A stretch of 20,083 nucleotides of DNA from assembly GCA_050298035.1 (NCBI GenBank), contig JBNKTK010000065.1, positions 1-20,083 of the forward strand, written 5' to 3'. The notes under the pieces were generated by a model. It had not been told where the DNA came from and did no database searches. It was given only the letters and a program-made list of their open reading frames with translations. The translations under genes and the position numbers were made by a program. The stretch comes from Gaoshiqia sp050298035. Lineage in GTDB: Bacteria; Bacteroidota; Bacteroidia; Bacteroidales; Prolixibacteraceae. Positions within the stretch are counted from its first letter, which is position 1, and each line of letters starts with the position of its first letter. Shown here piece by piece: positions 1-7,906 of this stretch.

Positions 1-164
1 TTAAGTAGAATGTCTATTTCCATGGACGAAAGATAAAAACAATTCCTATCCATCCACCCGATTTATTAATTGATCCTCTGAGAAGGCAAGTATTCTATGT
101 GCAAATGATATTTGACAATTATATGCCATATTTGTAACTTCACAAAAATTCATTTTCATAAGAA

Positions 165-740
165 TTGGGTTCAACAAATTTGGAAATAGAACTTATTAAG
201 GCATTTAAAACAGGGGATGCCAAGGCATTTAAATTACTTTTTGACCGGTATCATGAGCGGGTGTATTCGTTCATATTCTCGTTATTGAAGTCAAGAGAAG
301 ACACACAGGAAGTTGTTCAGGAAACATTCCTGAAAATATGGGAAAACAGGGAACATTTTTGGGAAGACTATCCTTTTGAATCTTTACTTTTTAGGATCGC
401 AAAAAATACTTCACTGAATTATATCCGGAAAAAGGTGAACCGGGCAGTGTTCGAGAAGCATTCCGGGTTTTTGGGTGATCTTCTGGAAAATCCGGCAGAT
501 CATTATATTCTTTTTCAGGAAACACAAAGCATTATCGAAACAATATTGAATGGGTTGCCCCAAAAAAGGAAAGAGATTTTTCTGTTGCAAAAGGTGGAAG
601 GACTATCCAGACAGGAAATTGCGAAAAAACTGGGCATTTCGATTATTACTGTGGATCACCAGCTAAACAAGGCTAACAAACAAGTAAAAGAAGAACTTAA
701 AAAGTTTAGCCTTCTAATGATCAATATTCTCTTCTTATAG
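165..740 (+). CDS. ECF-type RNA polymerase sigma factor of the PUL
   Basis: This is a 191-residue sigma-70 family extracytoplasmic-function factor. Region 2 spans about residues 20-90 (core-binding and -10 reading helices around FDRYHERVYSF and QEVVQETFLKIWENRE). Region 4 spans about 125-180 with the helix-turn-helix LSRQEIAKKLGISIITVDHQ. The protein ends in a short hydrophobic tail, which is common in Bacteroidota PUL sigma factors. An in-frame TAA lies at 159-161 and no ATG follows until near the C-terminus, so translation must begin at a non-ATG codon: TTG at 165 or TTG at 180, the latter giving MEIELIKAF. No clear Shine-Dalgarno site is visible. CATATTTG at 127-134 is a one-mismatch -7 element. 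The next gene is its probable anti-sigma partner, 88 bp away. By family knowledge it should be held by FecR and released when the SusC transporter binds its glycan. The family call is firm; the start is uncertain. Confidence 0.9.
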   Translation: MGSTNLEIELIKAFKTGDAKAFKLLFDRYHERVYSFIFSLLKSREDTQEVVQETFLKIWENREHFWEDYPFESLLFRIAKNTSLNYIRKKVNRAVFEKHSGFLGDLLENPADHYILFQETQSIIETILNGLPQKRKEIFLLQKVEGLSRQEIAKKLGISIITVDHQLNKANKQVKEELKKFSLLMINILFL

Positions 741-828
741 GAATTTTCACTTTCTCAAAAAAAAATCAATTAAGGATGGCAGTTTTTTAAAGTTCAGGTG
801 TATTTACCTATGACTTTAAGAAATACCT

Positions 829-1842
829 ATGCAAACTGACAATAAAATACAGTTACTACAAAAATTTTTCAACGGCAACATCACAGATCAGGAATTGAAA
901 ACCCTTTTTGCTTGGTTGAACAGCGAAAAGGGAAGCTTGGAATATGAAATGCTGTCGAAGGGAAAATGGTTAACCGGTGAATTTGAACCCATTAAAAATA
1001 TTGATTCTTCCAGCCTTTTTTCGAGGATTGAATCAAAGATGCAGGAGAAACAGCAATTGGGCAGAAAACAACTCCTAATCAAGTTGAGAAATGCAGCTGC
1101 TATTTTTGTTCTTGGCCTAATACTTCCGTTAACATATTTCACAATCCTGAACCCACTGAGGTCAGATAAACAGATAACATACTTTAAGGAATCCTTGTCG
1201 AACGAGAAAGTCAGAAAAACAACGCTGCCTGACGGAACAATTGTCTGGTTAATGTCTGGAAGTACAATTACTTATCCGTCAGATTTTTCAGTGAGTAAGA
1301 CCAGGAATGTTGAAGTTCGCGGCGAGGCTTTCTTCCAGGTTGCCCACGATGTGTCCCACCCTTTTGTTTTAAACATGGGGGAAGTTGGGTTGAAGGTGGT
1401 TGGAACAAGTTTTAATGTGATGAATTATGATGACGAAGATTGTATTAATGTCGTTTTGAAAACCGGAAGGGTTGATCTGTTTAAAGGACAATATGAAGGA
1501 AACAAGCAGTTTGTACAGATGGTTCCCGGTCAATTGGTATCTTATGAAAAAGGCAGTCTGAAATTCCTTCGCAGCGATGTAAATGTTGATAAATACACTT
1601 CATGGATTGACGGAACACTCCTGTTCTCGGATGATCCGCTGGCTGATGTGCTTAAAAAACTGGGACGGTGGTATAATATTGTCATTGAAATAAAAAACCC
1701 CAGAGTATCCGATTTCCCATTTACTGCAACGATAAGAAATGAAAACCTGGATCAGGTTGTTGACCTCCTCAGATTCTCAACTCCCTTTAAGTATTCAATA
1801 TCGAAGGCCGAAGGGATGACTAAACTTACGATTGATCGCTAA
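829..1842 (+). CDS. FecR-like anti-sigma factor
   Basis: This 337-residue inner-membrane regulator has a cytoplasmic N-terminal part (1-85) expected to bind the ECF sigma factor. One membrane segment follows at about 88-107 (AAAIFVLGLILPLTYFTIL). The periplasmic FecR domain covers about 125-218, with the typical TLPDGTIVWLMSGS, VEVRGEAFFQVAHD and VVGTSFNV blocks. A C-terminal DUF4974-type domain at about 262-335 is the part expected to touch the STN domain of the partner transporter. The ATG at 829 gives a normal family length. It overlaps the end of a nine-codon reading frame at 810-839, which could couple or dampen initiation. Its place between the sigma gene and an STN-bearing susC homologue is the classic trans-envelope signalling layout. 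The binding partners are inferred from family and position. Confidence 0.92.
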   Translation: MQTDNKIQLLQKFFNGNITDQELKTLFAWLNSEKGSLEYEMLSKGKWLTGEFEPIKNIDSSSLFSRIESKMQEKQQLGRKQLLIKLRNAAAIFVLGLILPLTYFTILNPLRSDKQITYFKESLSNEKVRKTTLPDGTIVWLMSGSTITYPSDFSVSKTRNVEVRGEAFFQVAHDVSHPFVLNMGEVGLKVVGTSFNVMNYDDEDCINVVLKTGRVDLFKGQYEGNKQFVQMVPGQLVSYEKGSLKFLRSDVNVDKYTSWIDGTLLFSDDPLADVLKKLGRWYNIVIEIKNPRVSDFPFTATIRNENLDQVVDLLRFSTPFKYSISKAEGMTKLTIDR

Positions 1843-1850
1843 TGATGTCT

Positions 1851-1872
1851 TAAAAACTTAACTAAAAACTTA
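1851..1872 (+). repeat. Tandem 10-bp direct repeat in the fecR-susC gap
   Basis: TAAAAACTTA occurs at 1851-1860 and again, perfectly, at 1863-1872, a 12-bp period starting 8 bp after the fecR stop. No TAnnTTTG element for susC is visible on the + strand in this gap, so the repeat is one candidate region for a sigma- or regulator-dependent susC start. The sequence is AT-rich and chance is possible. Confidence 0.4.
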
Positions 1873-1900
1873 TGCTTATGAGATGAAAATAACCTAAATG

Positions 1901-1997
1901 AAAAAAAGGAGATGTAAACATCTCCCTCCTTGTAATTTATGCCTTTTCTAATTACCAGTCAGCAAAAGGCAGAAATAACCTGAATTATAAATTCAAA
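1901..1997 (-). ncRNA. Predicted cis-antisense small RNA to the susC leader
   Basis: The prediction rests on three signals read on the minus strand. First, a promoter with TAGTTTTG (2011 down to 2004) and ATTG ending exactly at -33 relative to it, which puts +1 near 1997. Second, an internal stem TGCCTTTT/AAAAGGCA (1971-1964 with 1947-1940, 16-nt loop). Third, an intrinsic terminator: GGAGATG, loop TTTA, CATCTCC (1925 down to 1908) followed by seven Ts (1907-1901). The RNA would be about 97 nt and fully complementary to the susC 5' untranslated region. Cis-antisense RNAs beside susC genes with ECF/anti-sigma partners (DonS type) are known in Bacteroides and repress the PUL. No transcript evidence exists here. 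The T-run is on the minus strand only, so the hairpin is not a good + strand terminator. Confidence 0.5.
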
Positions 1998-2003
1998 TCA
2001 TTA

Positions 2004-2033
2004 CAAAACTATGAAAAAAAATTGTTGTTCAAT
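2004..2033 (-). promoter_or_regulatory. Bacteroidota-type promoter for the antisense RNA
   Basis: On the minus strand TAGTTTTG fits the TAnnTTTG -7 consensus at every fixed position. ATTG (consensus TTTG) ends at 2030, exactly 26 bp upstream of the last G of the -7 box, as expected for a -33 element. It overlaps the susC start codon and first codons. Of the promoter candidates I found in the window this has the best combined match and spacing. Confidence 0.5.
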
Positions 2034-5000
2034 GATTTCCCTACTCTTATGGGTATGGAAACGTAAAATAGTATTTATCATGAGATTAACCTTTCTAATA
2101 ATCTTGCTTTGTGTGTTACAATCATTTGCAATAGACACTTTCTCGCAAACCCAAAGGTTAAGCGTTAATCAGAAGAACATTAGTGTTGAAAGCATGATGC
2201 AGACTATTGAAGACAAGACTGACTATTACTTCATGTATAGTGCTTTAGCCGTGGATGTTAAAAGAGTAGTTGATATTGATGTAACTAACAAAACAGTATC
2301 GGAAATTCTGGATGAAATCTTTGAAGGTACAGATGTTACCTACAAGATTAACGGTCGTTTGATTGCTCTGGCTAAAAAGGGAGAATCATCTTTTGTTCAG
2401 CAGGTAACTAATGTTTCCGGTCGTGTGATCGATACTTCCGGGGCACCTCTTCCCGGGGTAACAGTAGTTGTAAAAGGTACAACCAACGGAGCAATTACTG
2501 ACCTGGATGGGAAATATACCATAGGAGATGTGCCTGGAGATGCTGTTTTGATTTTTTCTTTTGTGGGAATGAGTATTCAGGAAATATCTGTTGCAGGGAA
2601 AAGTACTATAAATGTTACCATGGAAGAAGTGACAGTTGGACTAGGAGAAGTCATTGCCATTGGTTATGGTACGGTTCGTAAAAGCGATATCTCGGGTTCT
2701 GTTGCTTCAGTCAATACTGAAGCAATGATGAAAAAAGCCCCAACAAACATTGGTCAGGCATTACAGGGAGCTGCCGCCGGTGTAATGGTTACAGCGCAAG
2801 ATGGAGCTCCTGATGCAAACACAGCCATTCGTATTCGTGGTGTGGCTACCATTACCGGGAGCGCTGATCCCTTATATGTTGTTGATGGCGTAGTGGTGGG
2901 TACCAATGCTAATTTTCTTGCTCCGGGTGATATTGAGAATATTGAAGTACTGAAAGATGCCTCTGCTACTGCTATTTATGGTGCTGCCGGTGCCAACGGT
3001 GTAATCATGATCACAACCAAAAAGGGCAAGGCGGGTGTTTCAAATATTACTTTCTCTGCCGATTTTGGGGTACAGACTTTAGCCTCGACACTGGACGTTG
3101 GGGATGTGGATCAATATGCAAGAAATATACGCGCGGCACGGGTAAACGATGGTGGAATTTTGGATAATCAAATCTTTGCTCAAGAATATGATGGAAAAAG
3201 AAAAAACATTGACTGGCAGGATGTAATGACACGCGTTTCACTAAAACAACAGTACAGTCTTTCGGCATTGGGGGGAACAGAAAAAACAAAACATAATTTC
3301 TCTTTGAGCTATCTGGATAATGAAGGTATTGTAATTAATTCGAATTATAAACGTTTAACAGCTCGTCTTAATATCGTTACAAATGTGGCCGATTTTATCG
3401 AGCTTGGTGGTGACCTTAGTTTTACGCATACCGAATCACACGGTAGTAATGCAGGACTGGGTAACAATGGTAACCTTTCTTCGCTCCGCGACTGGGCTTT
3501 TATGGCTCCCACCATGGATTATGTTGATCCGCAAACCAATAAAATAGTAAGTCCCAATGTTGTAAACCCGGATGGAACATATGGCGTTCCGGAACAAGGT
3601 GATGTAGGTTCAAACGATTCATATTTGGGGAATAACATTTATGCTGAGCAGATGGAAAATACTGGTATTACTAAAAATAACCAGACACTTCTCAGCGCTT
3701 ATGCCAATATTAAACTAGCTAAAGGATTAACTTTCAGGACTGTTGCATCTTATAATTTTTCTGCAAACAACTGGTACAACTTCTGGGGTAACAAAAAGCG
3801 ATATTTCCCTGATGGTACAGAAGTTAAATTGTTTAATTACGATTCCAAATATTATCTGGGGATCAACAACAGCAATTATAACACGATTGCGATTGAAAGT
3901 TACTTGACTTACAATTGGAAGAACGACATTCACGATTTGACGTTGATGGCCGGTAATTCTGAAAGCAAAGGATTTGGAAACTGGAGTAACGCTTCTGGAA
4001 ATGATTTCCCGGGTGACAACATCCGCGATGTCAGTTTGACTAAAGATCCTGCAGCAAGGACTGGTGCAGGAGCTTATAATGCGGATGTTCGGGGAATATC
4101 TTATTTTGGTCGTATCCAATATGTTTTGAAGGATCGTTATATTTTAACCGGAACTTTTCGTCGTGATGGTTCTTCTAACTTTGGTGTAGATAACCTTTGG
4201 GGTAATTTCCCTTCTGCAGCGGCAGCCTGGCGTATTTCGGAAGAAAACTTCATGAAAGCCGTTACTGCTATTACGAATCTGAAACTGCGTTTGGGATGGG
4301 GACAGACCGGTAACTCAGGAAATATAGCTGGTAAAGCCGTTACTGCATTAACATCTGACAAGATTCAATATTTCTTTTATGGGCAGAATGGGCAGTCGGG
4401 TATGAATACGACCAGACAATTAGCTACCGGTTATGCGCCGACATTAGTTGATACAAGGTTGAAATGGGAGACCAATGAGCAAAGCAATATTGGTCTCGAT
4501 TTAGGTTTGTTGAATAGTGATTTGAACTTTACCCTGGATTATTTTATAAGGACATCAAAAGATTTGTTGTTGTATCAGACGATACGTCCTTCAGCAGGCT
4601 ATGAAAAAGTTTATACCAACTACGGAGGAATCGAAAACAAAGGGTTTGAATTCAGTGTTGACTACAAAAAGAAGATTAACAGCGACTGGACAATTGGCGC
4701 TACTTTGACCGGTTCAACGATTAAAAACCGGATCAAATCAATAGGCCGGGATATTTTTAACGAAAATACCAACACGACAAACGATGGTTCCAACGTAGGT
4801 GCAGTCGGCGCTCCCTCGGGTACACACTGGAACGGGCACTCCATTATGCGTGAAGGTTATGCCGTGGGGTCATTCTGGGGATATCAGGTAGAAGGTATAT
4901 ATCAATCTCAGGATGAGATAGATGCGGCTAACGCTGATGCCATAGCCAAAGGCCACTCAGGGGGATACAATAACGGTACAGCTACTGTTCCCGGTGATTT

Positions 5001-5586
5001 CAAGTATAAAGACCTTAATGGCGACGGGTACCTTAGTGAAGAGGATATGACTGTTCTCGGCAATGGTTTCCCAAAACTAAACTACGGTTTGACCTTAAAT
5101 GCATCGTATAAGAATTTTGATTTGTCGGTTTATTGTTATGGTGTTGCAGGTGTTAAAATTAATTCATATTCTGCAATGACACTGTCCAACATGTTCCCAA
5201 GCGATAATGGTACTACCCCGAACATTTTGAAAGAGGTGGCTCAAAGCGCCTGGACTGAACAAAACCATAGCACAACAACGCCGAGGCTGTCATTCCTGGA
5301 TTTGAATAACAACATGCGTGGTTCTGATTATTGGGTTAAAAAGGGTGATTTCTTCAAAATTAACACGGTTCAGCTTGGCTATAATTTTAAAGAAGTACAA
5401 TTGAAGGCGCTGAGGTTGCAAGGTGCACGTTTGTATGTTGCTGTTCAAAACCTGGCTACATTCTCAAGCTATAACAAATATGGCGATCCGGAAGCAGGGC
5501 AAGGGAGTGTGCTGTATACCGGGTTGGACACAGGGCGTTACCCGATGGCAAGGACTTATTCATTTGGCTTGAATGTCAAATTTTAA
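2011..5586 (+). CDS. SusC-like TonB-dependent outer-membrane transporter with STN signalling domain
   Basis: This 1191-residue transporter is expected to import oligosaccharides across the outer membrane together with the SusD-like lipoprotein. In order it has a signal sequence (hydrophobic core about 25-40), an STN domain at about 68-118, a carboxypeptidase-regulatory-like beta domain at about 134-205 (VSGRVIDTSGAPLPGVTV), a TonB-box region near 212-222, a plug at about 225-340 (LYVVDGV, IEVLKDASATAIYGAAGANGV) and a 22-strand-type barrel to the C-terminus ending in SFGLNVKF. The STN domain, absent from simple SusC proteins, marks it as the ligand sensor for the upstream FecR/ECF pair. ATG 2011 gives the usual long pre-sequence, but Met24 (2080) could start a more compact signal peptide. 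The frame is intact. The substrate cannot be read from the sequence. Confidence 0.95.
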   Translation: MKKNCCSMISLLLWVWKRKIVFIMRLTFLIILLCVLQSFAIDTFSQTQRLSVNQKNISVESMMQTIEDKTDYYFMYSALAVDVKRVVDIDVTNKTVSEILDEIFEGTDVTYKINGRLIALAKKGESSFVQQVTNVSGRVIDTSGAPLPGVTVVVKGTTNGAITDLDGKYTIGDVPGDAVLIFSFVGMSIQEISVAGKSTINVTMEEVTVGLGEVIAIGYGTVRKSDISGSVASVNTEAMMKKAPTNIGQALQGAAAGVMVTAQDGAPDANTAIRIRGVATITGSADPLYVVDGVVVGTNANFLAPGDIENIEVLKDASATAIYGAAGANGVIMITTKKGKAGVSNITFSADFGVQTLASTLDVGDVDQYARNIRAARVNDGGILDNQIFAQEYDGKRKNIDWQDVMTRVSLKQQYSLSALGGTEKTKHNFSLSYLDNEGIVINSNYKRLTARLNIVTNVADFIELGGDLSFTHTESHGSNAGLGNNGNLSSLRDWAFMAPTMDYVDPQTNKIVSPNVVNPDGTYGVPEQGDVGSNDSYLGNNIYAEQMENTGITKNNQTLLSAYANIKLAKGLTFRTVASYNFSANNWYNFWGNKKRYFPDGTEVKLFNYDSKYYLGINNSNYNTIAIESYLTYNWKNDIHDLTLMAGNSESKGFGNWSNASGNDFPGDNIRDVSLTKDPAARTGAGAYNADVRGISYFGRIQYVLKDRYILTGTFRRDGSSNFGVDNLWGNFPSAAAAWRISEENFMKAVTAITNLKLRLGWGQTGNSGNIAGKAVTALTSDKIQYFFYGQNGQSGMNTTRQLATGYAPTLVDTRLKWETNEQSNIGLDLGLLNSDLNFTLDYFIRTSKDLLLYQTIRPSAGYEKVYTNYGGIENKGFEFSVDYKKKINSDWTIGATLTGSTIKNRIKSIGRDIFNENTNTTNDGSNVGAVGAPSGTHWNGHSIMREGYAVGSFWGYQVEGIYQSQDEIDAANADAIAKGHSGGYNNGTATVPGDFKYKDLNGDGYLSEEDMTVLGNGFPKLNYGLTLNASYKNFDLSVYCYGVAGVKINSYSAMTLSNMFPSDNGTTPNILKEVAQSAWTEQNHSTTTPRLSFLDLNNNMRGSDYWVKKGDFFKINTVQLGYNFKEVQLKALRLQGARLYVAVQNLATFSSYNKYGDPEAGQGSVLYTGLDTGRYPMARTYSFGLNVKF

Positions 5587-5604
5587 TATTGTCAAACATA
5601 AGTA

Positions 5605-7440
5605 ATGATTACTATTATGAAAAAAATATCAAAAATATTATATACGCTTCTAGGTGCGACAATCCTTATAGGGGTAAGCTCCTGTAAAGAGGATTTTTTG
5701 AAGGTCGATCAGTATTCCTTGTTGGCTGCCGACCAAATGTTTAAATCAGACGAAGATGCCAAAGCCGGTCTGGTTGGTTGTTACACAATGATGCTCCCGA
5801 ATGATATTAACGGGGACTGGGGGATCAAACCAAACTTGTTTATCGGTTGTCACCCTACCATGGATACCCAGGCAACAGGTTGGGACAAAAAGTGGAACCA
5901 GCAAATATGGGATGCCGGTAGCCCGGAACTTCTGACGGGTTGGAAACAGGCCTACGCTGCTATTTCCAGGTGCAATGATTTCCTTGCTGGTCTTGCAACG
6001 GCAGAAAAAGTCACACCTGAAGTAAAAACTTCACTTGACGGACAGGCCCGGGGTATTCGTGCTTTCTTTTATATGTGGCTGGCAAAAGCTTTTGGCCGTG
6101 TACCGATGTTGGCAACAGGAGAAACCTACATTAGCACACCTGCAAAAGCCCGCGCTGAAACCTATGAAGAGATGTGGGCCTTTATTATCGACGATTTAAA
6201 AATTGCAGCTGATGAATTGGAATGGGATCCGGCGGACGGACAGTACGGACGTATTACCAAAGGTTTTGCCCTGTCGTACCTCGGCGAAGCCTATATGTGG
6301 ATGGCCTACCGTGTCCCGGAACAAGCTACTGAAAATTACACTTTAGCTGCAGCAGCGTTATTGGAAGTAATTAACAGTGGTAAATATGAACTGAACCCTT
6401 CTTTTACCACCTTGTGGGATCCGGGTGCAGTATGGACAAAAGAATGTATTTGGGAAGAAGTTCTCGATGAAGGATCACAATGGAACCAATGGTCTAATTT
6501 ATCACAGGCTCACAACTGGATGGTCCATTTTGTAGCACCCCCGCCTGTAGGTGGATGGGGTACCTTGTACCTCTCGTGGGAATGGTGGAGTATATATGAA
6601 CCAGGCGATAAACGTCGTGAAGCTTCTGCTGTTACCGCCAAAGTAACAGATATAGATCCGGCATGGAAGTCCGCCACGAACTATGGTTACAACCCGTATA
6701 ATCAGGTTGATTACACTACTAATCCTGCCAATGTGCATTATCACTGGTTACAGGGTGGCGAAGCTGCTCCTGCCATCTGGAGTTTGAAATACTTCCGTAC
6801 AACCCGTGCGAACTATCAGGCACCCTGGGCACCTCAGCAGGTATATTACAAGCGTTATGCAAATGTTTTACTGGATTATGCCGAATGTTTGTTCCGTCTG
6901 AATGGAGCAAATGATGCCACCGCCTGGGGGTATATTAACCAAATTCGAGATCGTGCCTGGGGTAATCAGGAAGTTGGAAAGGAAGCTGCTTTGACTGCGA
7001 CCTATCTTCCCTACTACCAGAACATGGCCCAATTCTTTATTGGCAACGGTGCTACAGATATCGTTCAACCAGAGACTTATCCTCTTCCTTTCAACACGGC
7101 TACTGTAACTGTCCCTGATGCACAGACTTATTATACACAATTGAAATCAGACAAGGGTTTTGCGTCTCCAGCTTGGTTAGTTGCCTTGGGACAGGAACGT
7201 CGTAAGGAATTCAATGCCGAATGGTGTCTGGCTCAGGATTTAATCCGTTCCGGATTTATCGAAGATCACGTCAATATCAGTTATCCAAAAGGAGTAGGTA
7301 ACCAGGATCCAAATCAACAACTTGACAACTGGCATACCTATCGCAGCTTCGATTTTGATATTCGCAAAATGGATATGCCGATCCCAACCGATGAGCTGTT
7401 GAAAAACCCGTTGTGCGATCAAAATGATGCTTACAAATAA
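5605..7440 (+). CDS. SusD/RagB-family surface glycan-binding lipoprotein
   Basis: This 611-residue outer-surface lipoprotein should cap the SusC transporter and capture glycan. The signal peptide ends in a lipobox, GVSSC, with Cys27 as the predicted lipidated residue, followed by KEDFLKVD as is typical for SusD. Helical TPR-like parts follow, including GWKQAYAAISRCNDFL and ARGIRAFFYMWLAKAFGRVP. The C-terminal RagB/SusD signature is seen in YKRYANVLLDYAECLFRLN, INQIRDRAWG and ERRKEFNAEWCLAQDLIRSG. Met5 (5617, MKKISKILY) looks like the true start, because the first four residues add nothing to the signal peptide. The gene follows susC by 18 bp and is clearly co-transcribed with it. A strong terminator lies 48 bp downstream. 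It is somewhat longer than many SusD proteins, with aromatic-rich inserts around 280-420 that may form the binding face (inference). Confidence 0.95.
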   Translation: MITIMKKISKILYTLLGATILIGVSSCKEDFLKVDQYSLLAADQMFKSDEDAKAGLVGCYTMMLPNDINGDWGIKPNLFIGCHPTMDTQATGWDKKWNQQIWDAGSPELLTGWKQAYAAISRCNDFLAGLATAEKVTPEVKTSLDGQARGIRAFFYMWLAKAFGRVPMLATGETYISTPAKARAETYEEMWAFIIDDLKIAADELEWDPADGQYGRITKGFALSYLGEAYMWMAYRVPEQATENYTLAAAALLEVINSGKYELNPSFTTLWDPGAVWTKECIWEEVLDEGSQWNQWSNLSQAHNWMVHFVAPPPVGGWGTLYLSWEWWSIYEPGDKRREASAVTAKVTDIDPAWKSATNYGYNPYNQVDYTTNPANVHYHWLQGGEAAPAIWSLKYFRTTRANYQAPWAPQQVYYKRYANVLLDYAECLFRLNGANDATAWGYINQIRDRAWGNQEVGKEAALTATYLPYYQNMAQFFIGNGATDIVQPETYPLPFNTATVTVPDAQTYYTQLKSDKGFASPAWLVALGQERRKEFNAEWCLAQDLIRSGFIEDHVNISYPKGVGNQDPNQQLDNWHTYRSFDFDIRKMDMPIPTDELLKNPLCDQNDAYK

Positions 7441-7488
7441 TGTAAGAGATTCGATTAATTTTTTAGTAATACAATCCTTATAGATAAT

Positions 7489-7525
7489 AAAAAGGGGGAA
7501 TCCCAGTGAGTATTCCCCCTTTTTT
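7489..7525 (+). terminator. Intrinsic terminator of the susC-susD unit
   Basis: AAAAAGGGGGAAT (7489-7501) pairs perfectly with ATTCCCCCTTTTT (7512-7524) around a 10-nt loop and runs into six Ts. The stem is A/T-flanked on both sides, so it could also stop minus-strand transcripts. Confidence 0.9.
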
Positions 7526-7906
7526 ATCGTATGACTGTCTTCTTTTCCTTTATCAATAAAGAACGATGCTGTTTCTGTGTGAGCAATCAAGTGTTGCTTT
7601 CAAAATAATGGATATTATTGGAAAAACAGCTTATATATCTGAATCACCAGAGGTGAAATCAATTGCACAACCGTTTTAGCGGAGCGGAAGTAATTTGGGA
7701 TATATTTTGCACCTTTTTGGTGTTGATATGCCAGGTTTATCTATATTGAAAATAATATAGCTTCTATACATAAAGGCTCATTCGTGCCTGAAACTAATTT
7801 TAGGTTTGTTTGCTTTGCCTGAATATCAGGCATCCCCAGACCGAAATATTATCGCTGATCTGCTAATAATTCAAACCAACTATAATAAAACCTAAAAACT
7901 AATCTT
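7526..7906. other. Non-coding leader region upstream of the GH9 gene
   Basis: There is no credible gene in these 381 bp. Structured elements are a perfect 7-bp inverted repeat CTATATT/AATATAG at 7741-7760 (6-nt spacer), a -7-like TAGGTTTG at 7801-7808, and a perfect palindrome at 7816-7832 with a matching half-site at 7785-7792. The last 20 bp (CCTAAAAACTAATCTTATGA) resemble the AT-rich leader after fecR. The region most likely holds the independent promoter and operator of the glycosidase genes. Confidence 0.5.
7801..7832 (+). promoter_or_regulatory. Candidate -7 element and palindromic operator for the GH9 gene
   Basis: TAGGTTTG (7801-7808) meets the -7 consensus but has no good -33 partner. 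Starting about where +1 would fall is TGCCTGA-ATA-TCAGGCA (7816-7832), a perfect inverted repeat with a 3-bp centre. The same half-site, TGCCTGAA, occurs 31 bp upstream at 7785-7792, about three helical turns away. A repressor-type operator is a reasonable reading. A small mRNA hairpin is the alternative. Confidence 0.35.

Noticed and set aside
1..164. Possible gene end or RNA at the left edge
   Set aside because: No long open frame, tRNA-like fold or repeat was seen. There are only weak -7-like boxes (GATATTTG at 107-114 and CATATTTG at 127-134).
1908..1925. Hairpin GGAGATG-TAAA-CATCTCC as a + strand terminator of fecR
   Set aside because: On the + strand it is followed by CTCCTTG, not Ts. 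The T-run is on the minus strand, so it was assigned to the antisense RNA.
7741..7760. Inverted repeat CTATATT/AATATAG as a terminator or attachment site
   Set aside because: The stem is AT-only and has no T-tail, no second copy is seen, and no integrase is nearby. It is kept only as a note in the leader description.
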